Source: Centroberyx gerrardi (Eukaryota; Chordata; Actinopteri; Beryciformes; Berycidae). Taken from it: DNA of 64,000 nucleotides. Shown here piece after piece: positions 1 to 11,068 of this stretch. The translations under genes and the position numbers were made by a program. How positions within the stretch are numbered: the stretch's first letter is position 1; the number at the start of each line of letters is the position of its first letter. The notes below the pieces were generated by a model that saw nothing but the letters and a program-made list of their open reading frames with translations, ran no database searches and was not told where the DNA came from. The stretch lies in NCBI RefSeq assembly GCF_048128805.1, contig NC_135998.1:15847656-15911655 (forward strand), in the 5' to 3' direction.

Positions 1-2
<2 letters not shown>

Positions 3-54
<52 letters not shown>
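3..54. repeat. (TC)n microsatellite
   Basis: An uninterrupted dinucleotide tract of about 26 CT units lies at the left edge of the window. It is a simple repeat and probably length-polymorphic. Confidence 0.95.
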
Positions 55-55
<1 letters not shown>

Positions 56-284
56 AAGCCAAAGCCAAAATGGAAAAAAGTCTGAAAACAAAAGCGTGAG
101 AAAGAGGCACTGCTTGGATCAATGTGTATGAAAACAGGTGCTCATTGGTGAACGGGTTTGTCAATAACCAAGACAACAACCAGTGAAGAAACATGTAAAT
201 CTACCCAAAAAAAACAAGGCATTCTGTTTACAGGTACAAAGACCCACTGACATTCACCCCAGCACGGAACATACAGTATATTCT

Positions 285-1095
285 GGAATTGACTGCTCTA
301 GTCTTACAGAAGAACTATTTCCTTTTTAAAGATCAGTTTTACCTACAGAGAGTGGCTAGATGGAACCACAACTTGCCAATATATTCATGGGGAAATTCAA
401 GAATTAGTCCATACTGAACTCCGGAAACCCCCTTTTTAACCACATCAAACTCTACAAACATTTTATAGATGACATTTGCATTCTATTCCCAGGCACATCA
501 CAAGAGGAGAGGTTCCACAAATATCTGAATGGCCTGAATGAGAATCACTGCTTCACTATCAGTGCAGACAGCAAGGACATACATTTTCTGGATGTGAAGG
601 TGATCAAAGTAAACAACATATTCACCACCAACTTGTTCTGTAAACCAACAGACAGAAATACTCTCCTTCGCTGTGACTCTTACCATCCTACGCAGCTGAG
701 CAGCAAGAGTCTACTGATAAGTCAGTTTAATAGGGTAAAGAGAATCTGTAGTATTGAACGAACCTATAAGGAACAGTGCGAAGAAATTACCAGTAACTTC
801 ACACTAAGAGGCTACCCTATCACCTGGATACAGGAAGCTAAGGAAAAAGTTAATCACATGTCCCAATTAGAGTGTCCCAACACCAGGAGAAGGAACATTG
901 AGACAGAAAAAAACACCCAAGTGTTTCCAAAATTACTCACCACTGGGCAGATAATTCAATCACGTTATTCAAAAGCACTGGCACATCATTGATTCAGATA
1001 ATAAACAAACATAAACATATTTTCAAGGCACCACCCCAAATTGTGGACAAGAGAGCACCCAATATACGATCCATGATAGTGAAGTGTGAACATAA
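285..1095 (+). mobile_element. Penelope-like retroelement remnant (reverse transcriptase and linker)
   Basis: Broken reading frames across this stretch translate to the second half of a Penelope-like element (PLE) reverse transcriptase. An early piece reads like LVLQKNYFLFKDQFYLQ. Then comes a catalytic box FIDDICILF near 460-490, and then the PLE-typical IHFLDVKV and FCKPTDRNTLLR blocks (about 580-670). A linker reading PPQIVDKRAPNIRSMIVK follows near 1030-1085. In the family this linker precedes a GIY-YIG endonuclease, which is not recognisable here. Frameshifts are needed at several places, so the copy is dead. Family assignment rests on recognised motifs, not a database search. Confidence 0.8.
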
Positions 1096-3236
1096 TCCTC
1101 CTGGGCCCCGGACATTTCTGGATAACACTCCCATGGGGAAATTTAAATGAAACTCGTGCACAATGTGGACATGAGTGACACTGTGATTGGGTTGGATGTA
1201 TTTGGATACATTGTATATTTGTATTGCGATTATGTGGTGTATAGAATCCATAATATATATACATTACCCTTGTAAACACCCACCAAATTTATTTTTTTTA
1301 TATTCACCTTTCTTAATATTCACCACTCTTAGCTCCTTGATATTTGGGTCTGTATGTGATTTCTCTGTAACTTTTTCCTTTTGTCCATATTAAAAATGAC
1401 CGAACGCGTGTCGACGTGTCGCGTGTAAACAGGTCTTCATCAAGACATTTTTTACCTCGGACAAAGGAGTTGGATGGGGGTTATGTTTTTGCCTCGTTCC
1501 GTCTTTCTTTTAGCAGGATAACTCCAAAAGTTATGAACGGATTTGCATTCAACTTTGTGGAAAGTTTGGTCAAGGGACAAGGAAGAACGATTAACTTTTC
1601 ACACCAATAGGCCAAAAAGGGTTGTGGCTTCTCAAAAAAAGGCATATAACTTCACGTAACACAATCAAACTTTGTGTGTCCGCAGACATGAGAAGAGTAT
1701 AAGAATATATGCACAGAATGGTACTTTGCTGGGATTTCTCCTTAGATGTTTGTAATTGTACCGGCTGAGGTTATCTCCTATTTGAAAGGACAGAGATAAC
1801 TGCTACAGAGGTCTTTGGAAGCTTCAGATGCTTAACACCTCTGTCACCACTGACTGGCAGTTTCAGTCAACAAGAGCACTGCAGCTGATACTGGAGCCCT
1901 CAATGAAGCCATCTTGACATATCCAGTCTGAAGGTAGTACCCCTGTATGAAATGTCAGTATGTGATGCATATTCAGTAAATGCTTTAGAGGAAAACATAC
2001 CAGCAGTAATAACAGAAAAGACATTCAACATTAATAAAATGAAAATGAAGGAAATACATTACCATCTAATCACACTTCATCAAAGGTTACCTCTTCACCT
2101 CTGCTCATCAGCCACCTCTACTATGGCTCTAAATGCACCACTTCAGGTGACATGAATATCAATTGCAGCTGCCCCTGCAAAATGTCTAATTGTACAAATA
2201 ACAACCAATTTCACTTAACTGCATTCTGTAGCATTACTACTAAAAAAAATATGAATTTCAGAGCTAAGTGAAGATATGGAAATATAAAGTTTTGATGAGT
2301 TGTGAGATCTTTCCAGATCGGATAACTTTTCTCTGCAGAAAAAGAAACAGAACGACTACTGCAATAAATGGAAATATTTTTTGAACTACCTATTAGACAA
2401 GATAACATGATCTATGAGATGACTGAAATATGGTACAAGTGAGCAGATGATATGACCGCAACAAAATACTGAAGTCAGGCGCTGAATAATGAAACTAAAA
2501 TTATGAATATTAATTGCCAACTGTCAGTGGAAAAATGGAAGTTTGGGATCAATGAAACCAGAGAAACAAGGCGGAAAGTTATAAGGGACAAACTACACTA
2601 TACTAGCTTTCCTAATTGATTTATGCAGCAATTTAGCAACATTCTTGCATCAACTCTTTCTTAGCTGAAAGACAAGGACTTACTGTGGACCTACTTGATG
2701 GTCGAGATGGTTGCACATTGTAGAGGTTGGTCTTCTGAAGATCATTGGTTCTGGTGAGGCAGGCTCAGCGAAAGTAGGGTTGCCAGGCAACAGCACGTGA
2801 TGGAACACACAAGCGGTCTCTGACAGATCTGGCTTTCCCAAGTTGAGGTCGGAGACTGGCTGACCAGCTGTCTACTGTCTACTGCAGCAAGAATAAGATT
2901 TAGTTGGTCCGATGAGAGAGTCAAAACAGAGCTTCTGATTTCTCTAACTTCTCACTGGTTAACAAACTAAAAAACTTGTTCTTGAACAGCGTTGAAAACA
3001 CTGCTGTGGGACCTACGGAGGCGCTTCCAGTTAACTATTTAAGAGCAAGGCTCAGACTTCAAAGTGCAAAGTGGTTTGCAATAAGGCAGAATAGCAAAAT
3101 AATGCAAAAATGTTCTTTAGCAGGACATTGAGCTCTTGGCTAAGATCTTGGCTTGTTGCTTGTCTTGGCGAGCTTTTTAGTTCCTTTTTTGTACTTCTTA
3201 GCTTTTTCTTAGCCTTTTGTCCACTGTTCTACAAAA
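1096..3236. other. Non-coding stretch, no gene recognised
   Basis: The stretch is AT-rich, with only short reading frames that lack splice-site context or known domains. Bases 1471-1610 resemble a common fish dispersed repeat (a block about loss of precise fit after 'ggataactccaaaag'), but I cannot name a family. Bases 1430-1450 carry a small dyad around 'ggtcttcatcaagac'. Confidence 0.5.
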
Positions 3237-3240
3237 GACA

Positions 3241-3261
3241 AGGGTTAGGGTTAGGGTTAGG
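3241..3261 (+). repeat. Interstitial telomere-like repeat (TTAGGG)3
   Basis: Three and a half tandem vertebrate telomere hexamers (AGGGTTAGGG...) stand alone in non-coding sequence. Short interstitial arrays like this commonly arise from double-strand-break repair or microsatellite drift. Confidence 0.85.
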
Positions 3262-3866
3262 TGAGCTTTAACTATATATTTAGGTGTAGACCTAAATGGA
3301 CACTAGGTAGCAGTGTGCTACCATGAGTTGATTCAACTAGCTTCTTAAACCTGCTTTGTGGAAACTAAATTCTTGAAAATAAACCTGATTTACTGAAATA
3401 AGCGTGACTTAACTGGTAATCTCACTTTGTGGAATACCCCCCAAGTGGGGTCAAGAAAATAGTTGTGTCTTAATTTGTAATCAATTACTTAAGGAAGGTG
3501 CAAATCAAACAACATTACCTCCATCTCCATCCTCATGTATTCCTTGTAGAGGCCAAAGTGCTCTGAGTGGTACTGTACTGCAGTGGACCATGAGTTCCAG
3601 CGCACTGCTCATGGTGGTCATGGTTGCGTTCTTTCCTGCTAGCAGCTTGTTGAATTGTAGGTAGCTTCATTTCTGTGACCTGGCTTCGTAAAACATCTGA
3701 TAGAAGCTCAGCATGAATGTGTTCACTTGATCATCTTCATGTATACCACGTTGTCAAACATTGAATATACCATAACCTTACAAAACTTAAGTAGTCCACC
3801 GCACTCAAGGAGAAGACAAGCCAACTATGATTTATGCCATTACTTTATTAGGCAGATTAAGATATA

Positions 3867-3904
3867 GCGAACAACACGTTTCGCCAAAGCTTCATCAGGT
3901 TCGC
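3867..3904 (-). ncRNA. Compact type-I hammerhead ribozyme motif
   Basis: On the minus strand the 38 nt read: stem-I arm GCGAAC, core CTGATGA, a short stem II (GC, loop TTTG, GC), core GAAA, a minimal helix III (A-U and C-G pairs, 2-nt loop), cleavage triplet GUU, and the returning stem-I arm GTTCGC, fully complementary to the first arm. Both invariant core boxes are intact. Stem II is weak (2 bp plus an extra A), so single-copy activity may be low; tiny helix III is typical of retroelement hammerheads. Identification is from the conserved core; activity is not shown. Confidence 0.7.
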
Positions 3905-3920
3905 ATATTCCTAATGACAT

Positions 3921-4010
3921 ACAGGTGTGCTTATATAATCTTGGTCACATGATCACACGTTAATATAATATGTAATGCATCACGTTTAATATTAATATAA
4001 GCACACCTGT
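3921..4010. repeat. Inverted repeat, 16-bp perfect arms
   Basis: Arms 3921-3936 and 3995-4010 (ACAGGTGTGCTTATAT and its exact complement) flank 58 nt of AT-rich sequence beside the hammerhead motif. The GCACACCTGT end is repeated once more directly at 4011-4020. Confidence 0.8.
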
Positions 4011-4020
4011 GCACACCTGT

Positions 4021-7000
4021 GGAGGTGGGGATGATTAAATGATGTATGGTTAGCAGCAGCAATACTGAGCAGCAGTAACCAGCAGTCTGAGCAGCGTAGC
4101 AGCAGCATGGAAATGTGAAAGTGTGTTAGCAGGTGCGGGAAGCTTAAATAGACCGCCTTATTGAGAGGGGGGCGCTTGATAAGAGTTGTATGAGTAGTGT
4201 GTGTATCACGTGACTGCAGCATGACTCAAGTTGTCTGCCTGAACTAGCATCGCAGGCTTCGCTCCATTTGTGAGGCTGAGGGATGGGGGATGCACTGTTA
4301 CTACAGTTGTCAGTTCATGACTGCTGCTGTGGGTGAAGAATGACACTATTTTTTGGAGATGGCAAAAGATTTAAAAGATGTACCAGGGTTTACCAGTCCA
4401 TATGTGGGAAACTCTGGTGACATAATCTACATAATCTAATTTTCTCTCTATACTTTATAAGTTAATAAGTGTGTGTTAATGCAAAATGTGAGTAAACTTT
4501 TAATTTCCATTTAGAATACGGTGAAAAGAGAGATGTAAATGCTCTACATAAAATTTTTATCCTGTTTATCATTTGTGAGAATGTTATTGAGATCCCAATT
4601 TTGTGACCTTCTTCCTTGAGTAGCACATGCATCCCTATTACTTATAGTCTGGTATTTATGTTACAGACATTATTTTATGCTGTAACTATAACTGAGATTT
4701 GTTTTTAACAAATGTTCGTTGCATGTTTGTGTATATTGAAGGACTCATTTGCACTAAGTAAGCAGTACATGCTATCTCATTATGTGTCAGGTTGTGATTT
4801 TCCAATTAAGCACATGTCCTTGTTTGATTCTGTAAGACTGCCATGCGCCTTGTCACTGTATTGCAGTTGCAGTGTTTGTCCAGTAGAGGGCAGTATAACC
4901 CAAGAACTGGCTTAGTGTTCCAGAATGCACTGTAGTCATTGGAACCAGTGTGTATTGAATTATTGTATCATGTAAATTCAACCATTTCTGTTACTTGTTT
5001 GAACAGATATGTTGTTTATCTGTTCATATTTTGTATAAATCATTCTACAATATACTATTACGACTCTTGTTTACTAATTTGAGGTTTTTATTTCCCCTAT
5101 TTCCTGCAGACCACACACACACACACATAAACCTATCCAGGTCTTATATCCATGCCCGGTTGCTACTGTAATCTTGATAACCAATGATAATTAAAACCTT
5201 TTGTGTTCAATTCAAGAGATCCTATGTCTGCTAATGGTCCTTCAAGCTGGATAGATAGTTACTTTGAGGACAGTGCACCCCTGTACTCAGCAGGAGAGAC
5301 ATCCACCAGCCTACCTTAATGATTGTGAAGTTGGGTATCAATCAGAATTCCCAGACCTGTCAGGCCACAGCCAAGGCAAGTGCAACAGAAACTGTAGAAA
5401 CTGTAGACACTGCTGGAGCTGGCAGATGCTCACTTTCCCAGTGGTCAGGTGCTGCCTCCCAGTGCAGCAGACCCAAGACAGGTGAGTGAGCATTCCTTAT
5501 CAGGTCACTCCCCCACTGTAGGATTTCCAAGCAGCCATGTTGGAGGAGCAATTAAAACGTATTGTGACAGATTATCCAACTTTTCCTCTTTGCAAATCTG
5601 GTGTAGTTCCATAGAGGCCCATCAGACATTCACCTGCTCCTCACCATGCTCAAGACATCAGAGAGCGAGGCTCTCACCAACATGTCCCAGCTTATGGCCT
5701 CAGAGTGGTTTTGGGGAATCTTCAGTCTATATAACTTACTTGCTACAGTGGACCTTTATTCCAGCAAGATGATTCAGAGCTATTCTATCAGCTTCAAATG
5801 CAGCTGAGTTCGCTCTAGAACAATCAAAATTGCAATAACATTCCTACAGTCTGTAACTTGTTTTCTGTTCATTTGATCACTATCTGGAACAGCACCGGAA
5901 AAGATAAGATTAGCTTCTAGCAATTTATAAAACTTCTAATACTTTTTATGCTACTACTGTGCCTAGGTGAGGCAGAAGACAATTTTCAAGGCTTGCTTGA
6001 AGTTCTATTTTGTTCTATTATATTGTATTCTATTGTATTTTATATTGTAGTAGAACTTATTTGAATACTGTAAATTTTGTGGTAACATATTCAGTATATT
6101 ACTTTGGCAGATTTCATGATTTGTGAAATTTTCTAATCAACATGATTTATAAACAAAGCCAAATTATTGTGAATGTTAAATATTACTTGGAATTTTTGTC
6201 ATTTTTTTTTTTTTATTTTTCAATTTATACATTCAAGCGAATGCATATTTGACAAATATTGGGCCTTGTTTATAAACGGAATACACAAACAATTTGTATG
6301 AAAAGCGTTTATAAATTGCTGTCAACTTCATTTGTGCAATACGACCAAAAGGTTTGGATTTTCAAAACTCAGGGTATAGCTGTAACCTATGAAGTCCATA
6401 TATGCTGTTTGCAAAATTTCATTGAGACATTGCATCAACTTTTCAGGTGAAATAGTGAAAAATAGGTTTTGCATAAAATTAAAAATGGCAAAAAAAGAAA
6501 AAAAAAACTATCATGGCATAAATGAATTGATTCTAGGCCTTGTTCAGGAGTTACTGTCCAAAATGTAAAGTTGCTTGTTATATCGCCACCATCTGGCCAA
6601 TCAGTATAAAGTTTTTGCCTGAGTAGTGGGGGAGATTTGAAATCTATACCAAATGTCATTACTCTGCCGAGGTGAAGTGAAGGGGGGCATGTTAAATTAC
6701 TAATGAAATGCAGCAATGGTCTCTGAGGTACAGATCATTTTAAGGCAGAAAAAGAAGTAGATTCTGGGGGTTCAGGCTCTAATGACTTCTATGCCCAATA
6801 TGAGCTATAGGCCACACCTACATCACCAACTACCGCCAAATTTATGATTTTCACCAATGCTTCTGCCTTCAGCATATGTGACGCCCCCATTTGTGGATTT
6901 TAAAATCCCTGTGCAAACTTGGTTCAAAAACTGCTCTGAAGCTATGAACCAAGTTCCATGACAGGCTGGCTGGATAAACAATCGAGACATTATGACCAGT

Positions 7001-8185
7001 TTTGTACCAGGCCATACCTTTTTCCACATTGGTTGATGATGGCCATATTACAGTATGTATCTGATTTTGCTGGTTTTTACAAAGTGTATCTCAGCTCTCT
7101 CTTTAAGTTTGGTGCTGATAGGTCAAAAACTCAAAGTCTTAGAGAAAAAAATGTTTTTAAAATAATTCAAAATGGTGGAATTTCATTATGATGGACTTGA
7201 TGGTCCAAGAGGCAAGTTTGTAGAGCAAGGACAGCTGGATCACTTTACCAAGTCTTTTGTTGATCTGACTTTCATCGCGTGAGATGTGACCTTTTGAATT
7301 TTGAAATGTCACTACAGTGCCCCATTCTGGCTAAGGTGCATGAAATTTCATACACATCTTTGAAATGCCTTTCCAGACAAGGCTGCAGAGTTTAATACCA
7401 TTTTTTTAAAAGTCTCCTATTGACAGCCATCAGTCTCATAACTTCTTAATACATGCACTGGTCTATTCTAACAGCCAAATGGAGGCAGGAGGATCAGTCT
7501 CAGATGAGGGGAGACAGGCCAGCAGAGTTCAGGTGACTAAATCATGTAAAAGGTTATTATATTAATGAATGATATTTTGAGATGTTTTGAGTGACTTTTT
7601 TTGTCATGTCATGTTTCCTCTAGCAGGAGGAAGTTGAGGCAGTTTTGAGGGAAGTGGCAGAAAATATTAGTGAAAGCCATGCGTGATCACCTTCAAACGG
7701 GGAAATGCTAGTAAAATATGAAACAAATGAATTGTATTTTTTTAATGTTGTCCATTCTATCAATATCATAAGAAGAGATTCAGGGAGTCAGGGTCAGGGA
7801 GACAGCAGAGAGCAGCCACACCAAGCAAACCCCAAATACAGGCAGGACACTGCACCACCCATGACTTCACTACAGCCTTTTTTCTGTTTATTTTATGTAT
7901 GCAGCTGTTAGTGCTAAGTGTGATGGAAATCTTCCATCAAATTATAATAATTATATAAAAGAACTCCACTCAAATATAATATAGAGGTATGTTATATGAT
8001 CTTTAATTTGATCAATTTAAGATTCAAGTTAACAACTGTAGTGATATGTGCAGGGTACCTGTGGAAAGCTCTGTTTGGGGGTAATAAGGTCAAGGGTTAA
8101 ATAATCACCTCTGGGAGAGCATGCCCCCGGACCCCCTAGGTGGGTTCCTCTAGTGAATTCTGGCCACTGACACCACTATCTATCA
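4021..8185. other. Non-coding stretch with probable old repeats
   Basis: No exon with convincing splice sites and homology was recognised. Bases 6430-7440 read like an old dispersed fish repeat (blocks such as 'tttggtgctgataggtcaaaa' at about 7110), of unknown class. A short (CA)n tract lies at 5112-5127. Reading frames of up to about 105 codons at 5264-5772 resemble no family I know. Confidence 0.45.
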
Positions 8186-8204
8186 CACTGACTATCACGT
8201 GAAC

Positions 8205-8312
8205 CTCGGAAGTTGTGAGCTTGACTGTAGCTGTCAATTGTTTTGCACCAATGTTACAAAAATAAGATAAATTCCTTCACATTTATTTTACTTGAAAAAT
8301 AATTGCTTCTAA
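8205..8312 (+). mobile_element. LINE 3' tail remnant
   Basis: The sequence runs from 'gcaccaatgttacaaaaataag' through 'cacatttattttacttg' and resembles the 3' untranslated tail of the LINE also seen at 19560-19632. It is truncated and has no coding part. Confidence 0.4.
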
Positions 8313-8396
8313 TAATGATGAGTGGAGGGAACAACATGATGCAATTCACTGAGCCAATCTACAGGCACATTAAATTACTTTTATTTTTAAATCCTC

Positions 8397-8700
8397 CATG
8401 TAATCCATCCATTTTCTCGCCCCCTATCTGGTCAGGGTTGTGCAACAGGGCAAGCAGAGCCCAGAGGTCCTTTTCCCCATCAGCCTCATCCAGCTCCTCA
8501 TCAGCATCCCAAGACACTTTCAGGTCAGCTGGGAGATGTAATGCCTCCAGTGTGTCCTGGGTCTGCTCTGGGGTCTCCTTCCAGTCGGCCATGCCCGGTA
8601 TACTTCGAACAGAAGGTGCCAGGCGGGCATCCTTACCAGGTCATTCCTGTAGCTCGGGCCACTGCCTTGTGGGCTCACCACCCACAAGATGAAGGGTAGA
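8397..8700. repeat. Dispersed fish repeat
   Basis: The block begins 'atccatccattttctcgcc' and has a higher GC content than its surroundings. It contains runs about scoring and draining of 'gggctctgcttgccctgttg'-like sequence on the minus strand, giving a 77-codon open frame (8359-8592, minus). It resembles a widespread fish retroelement-derived repeat; the class was not determined. I do not call the frame a gene. Confidence 0.4.
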
Positions 8701-9070
8701 GGTCCAATGCAATGGCAAAGAGCAGGAGTGGAGTAGGCTTGGACATCATGCACCTCCATGTAATCCGATTGCCTAAATGTGTAATGAATGATTATATATA
8801 TTGATTCTAAATGTGTCATGAGACATCTTATGACCATATTATGAATGTACTATGTAAACCCCTTGCGGGGTTTGAGTCTCAATACATTACTGATAATTTA
8901 TGTTACATATGCATATCAACATTATACAGTAATTTTACAGTAAACGTATATATTCATACAAATGCAATACATAATGTATTTAATTAATAGGGTATCCTGG
9001 GGCAAAACAATTTGTTTTTGTGTAATTTATGCAGGACTTAATAAAGGAGATCCTGCACACTATAGGAGAT

Positions 9071-9145
9071 GTTGACGTCCATTATTATCCCACACTTTTG
9101 TGCCCAGGTTGGGTCGGAGCAAAACTTATATAAGTGCTATTGAGT
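9071..9145 (+). repeat. 5' pseudo-LTR of the Penelope-like element
   Basis: This is similar by eye to 10556-10637: both start GTTGAC, share the phase 'ATTATTCCCACACNTNTGTGCC' with small differences, a GGTCGGAG/GGGCGGAG block, TTATATAAG, and end CTATTGAG. The hammerhead segment that follows the 3' copy is degenerate after this one. Confidence 0.65.
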
Positions 9146-9359
9146 AATTGCTATTAGATGTATAAAGTCTATGTACCACTGTTCCCCGCCAAGGTGGATC
9201 GTCAGCACTAACACATTACCTCAAACAGAGTAGACAAGCAAATGGGAAGCCCCCCCACTGAATTCATCCTAAACTTGGCAGATTTTGTGTTAAGATGTCA
9301 TGTTTGAGGAGGACTACTATCAATTGTTGTTCTATAGGCAGCACTGTAACGCCAAGCTA

Positions 9360-9480
9360 TGCTAACTCATATGGTCTGTTTGAAGAAAGATTTATATGTA
9401 ACCGCATTGAAAATCCATTTGAGAACAAAATCTTGAAACGGTATCACTACACTGATGATGTCTTCTGTCTGTTTCAGTTA
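9360..9480 (+). pseudogene. Penelope-like RT fragment
   Basis: The translation NSYGLFEERFICNRIENPF, then a catalytic YTDD box at about 9447-9458, matches the RT palm region of Penelope-like elements. The upstream and downstream RT parts are missing or frame-shifted. Confidence 0.7.
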
Positions 9481-9830
9481 AACAGAGAAGGACTGTGGCA
9501 ATTCATGACTGCTAAATTAATTTGTTTACTATGGAATATGACATGACAAAAGTACATCTCCTTTTTTGTACAGAAAAAACATATAGGAACACTCCTAACC
9601 AGTAGTTGCCATCCAATGCTATTAAAAAGGTCTGCACTATAAGCTAAGTTTTTAGAATTCGACACGTCACACCACATCTGATAATATTTCGAAAACATCT
9701 GACATGAAAGGAGATTAATAGAACGGTGTTACCTCCTATATTGTGTCGAGGAAGCCTTTATGGCCTTGCCAAATATAGAGATAAGTTTGTTTAAAAAAAG
9801 TACTCCTAAAACTATAAGCAGCATTCATTC

Positions 9831-10358
9831 ATGTTTAGCACAACTTACACTCCCAACTCTTTTAGATTGGGTCACATCATTAGGAAACACTGGCATATAT
9901 TGTCGTCTGATCCAACAGTGACAAAAGAATTTAAAGATCCCCCTCAGATAGTTGAGGGCGTTAGGGTTATATGTGGTTATATGATAAAATGCTTTCTAAC
10001 CACACTCATGCTGGTAAAAAATATTCCATTAATGATGTCATTACTTATTCCAGCTCACGTTATTTATATGATAAAATGTCCATATGGGTTAGCTTATATT
10101 GGCCAGACTTCACACCCTTTGAGACAGAGAATTAGTGAGCACAAGCACTCCATTGGGAGAAACTATCCAGTGGCAGTAGGTAGCATTTCAATGATTTCAA
10201 GTATGATATATCATTCATCATCAGCCACTGGAAAAATAACCATCCCAGACAGGGGAGGTAATATAGATAAAATCTTAAATAAAAGAGAAGTATATTGGAT
10301 TTTTACCTTACAAACTCTGGGCATGAATGATGAAATTCCATGGCAAGTTATGCCATAA
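9831..10358 (+). pseudogene. Penelope-like element C-terminal linker and GIY-YIG endonuclease
   Basis: An open frame of 175 codons. Residues about 20-45 correspond to the PLE linker (RKHWHILSSDPTVTKEFKDP then PPQIVEG). The nuclease runs from about residue 80: VIYMIKCPYGLAYIGQT supplies the Y and YIG motif residues, followed by RQRISEHKHSI (catalytic Arg region) and a C-terminal INKREVYWIFTLQTLG-like block (here LNKREVYWIFTL) with the conserved Glu. The nuclease makes the nick that primes PLE reverse transcription. The frame is open, but its fused RT is broken, so I treat it as part of a dead copy. Confidence 0.8.
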
Positions 10359-10555
10359 CCAAAGGGGATTGGTATTCAGTAGATCAACTTATGATATGCT
10401 CTTCGACTCTATATACAAGAACGTCTATCTTTATTGTTGAGGATGTTTTAGGATGATTTATGAAAAGCTTTTAAAGCTGATGTTTTCATTCTGTAGTGGT
10501 GCAATATTTGTAAATAGTTTTGACACTAATTGTATTGGTTATTCAAATAGGGGGT

Positions 10556-10700
10556 GTTGACCGCCAATATTATTCCACACCTGTGTGCCGAGGCTGGGGC
10601 GGAGTATAATTTATATAAGACCCATTGTGCTATTGAGTACATACTCTGATGAAGGTCCTGGTGGATCTGAAACATTTGTACTAAATACGTTACCCTGATA
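10556..10700 (+). repeat. 3' pseudo-LTR of the Penelope-like element
   Basis: Second copy of the 9071-9145 repeat, extended by the hammerhead segment. It follows the GIY-YIG frame by about 200 nt. Confidence 0.65.
10637..10690 (+). ncRNA. Hammerhead ribozyme motif in the 3' pseudo-LTR
   Basis: Core CTGATGA (10646-10652), a 6-bp stem II (AGGTCC with GGATCT, tetraloop TGGT), core GAAA (10669-10672), minimal helix III (C-G pair, 4-nt loop ATTT) and cleavage triplet GUA (10678-10680). Stem I is imperfect: GTA (10637-10639) can pair with TAC (10686-10688) and TA (10642-10643) with TA (10682-10683), around mismatches. Core boxes and stem II are intact; stem I has decayed, so activity is doubtful. 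Confidence 0.65.
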
Positions 10701-10952
10701 TGGGGTAAAAAAGCCCCCTATGGGAATCTTGGCCCACAGTGATATTTTGAATAACCTAGCCTATAGCTAATGTTTGATTTCTGAGGAAGTACAGTATCAT
10801 ACACCAAAATAACATAACAGCTATGGTAAGAAGTTTTCTGTCGAAAAAGCTAACTATGTTCAGAGAATATTGCAATAGCATAGCTGGCTAGGTACCTTGG
10901 ATTTCTTTGCTACTGTAAGCATCCTGAGAGAAAAGAATGAGATAAGGCTTTG

Positions 10953-10983
10953 AATAATGATAATGATAATGATAATGATGATG

Positions 10984-11031
<48 letters not shown>

Positions 11032-11068
11032 GTCATCATAATAATAGTCATCATAATAATGATAATGA
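10953..11068. repeat. Compound (GATAAT)n/(AAT)n/(CATCATAAT)n microsatellite
   Basis: GAT/AAT units, then about 17 perfect AAT units, then two AGTCATCATAAT units. It gives long low-complexity open frames on both strands (poly-Asn, poly-Ile) that are not genes. Confidence 0.95.

Larger units (their letters stand above)
3800..4012 (-). mobile_element. Terminal part of a Penelope-like or other ribozyme-bearing element
   Basis: Read on the minus strand, this holds a terminal segment with a hammerhead-ribozyme motif (3867-3904) followed by an AATAAAG-containing tail near 3850-3840. The other side is bounded by a perfect 16-bp inverted repeat (3921-3936 with 3995-4010). Hammerhead motifs of this compact type are known from the pseudo-LTRs of Penelope-like elements. 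No protein-coding part is visible nearby, so this is a solo terminal repeat or a non-autonomous relative. Confidence 0.55.
9071..10700 (+). mobile_element. Penelope-like element with pseudo-LTRs, RT remnant and GIY-YIG domain
   Basis: The unit is bounded by direct pseudo-LTR copies (9071-9145 and 10556-10637, sharing a TTATATAAG block and the end CTATTGAG). Between them are an RT fragment (9360-9480) with catalytic box HYTDDVFCLF, a frame-broken stretch, and an open 175-codon frame (9831-10358) ending in a GIY-YIG endonuclease. The 3' copy carries a hammerhead core at 10646-10673. The RT is largely lost and frames are broken, so the copy is not autonomous. The architecture pseudo-LTR, RT, linker, GIY-YIG is that of Penelope-like elements. 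Confidence 0.8.

Noticed and set aside
1395..1450. Possible hammerhead near 'ggtcttcatcaagac'
   Set aside because: On the minus strand the first box reads TTGATGA and the second GACAC, with no good stem I. Too far from consensus.
5264..5772. 73- and 107-codon frames
   Set aside because: Considered as an upstream taok3 exon; no kinase or linker motif and no suitable splice pair.
8303..8837. Overlapping frames of up to 129 codons
   Set aside because: They lie in a dispersed repeat and do not match a host protein.
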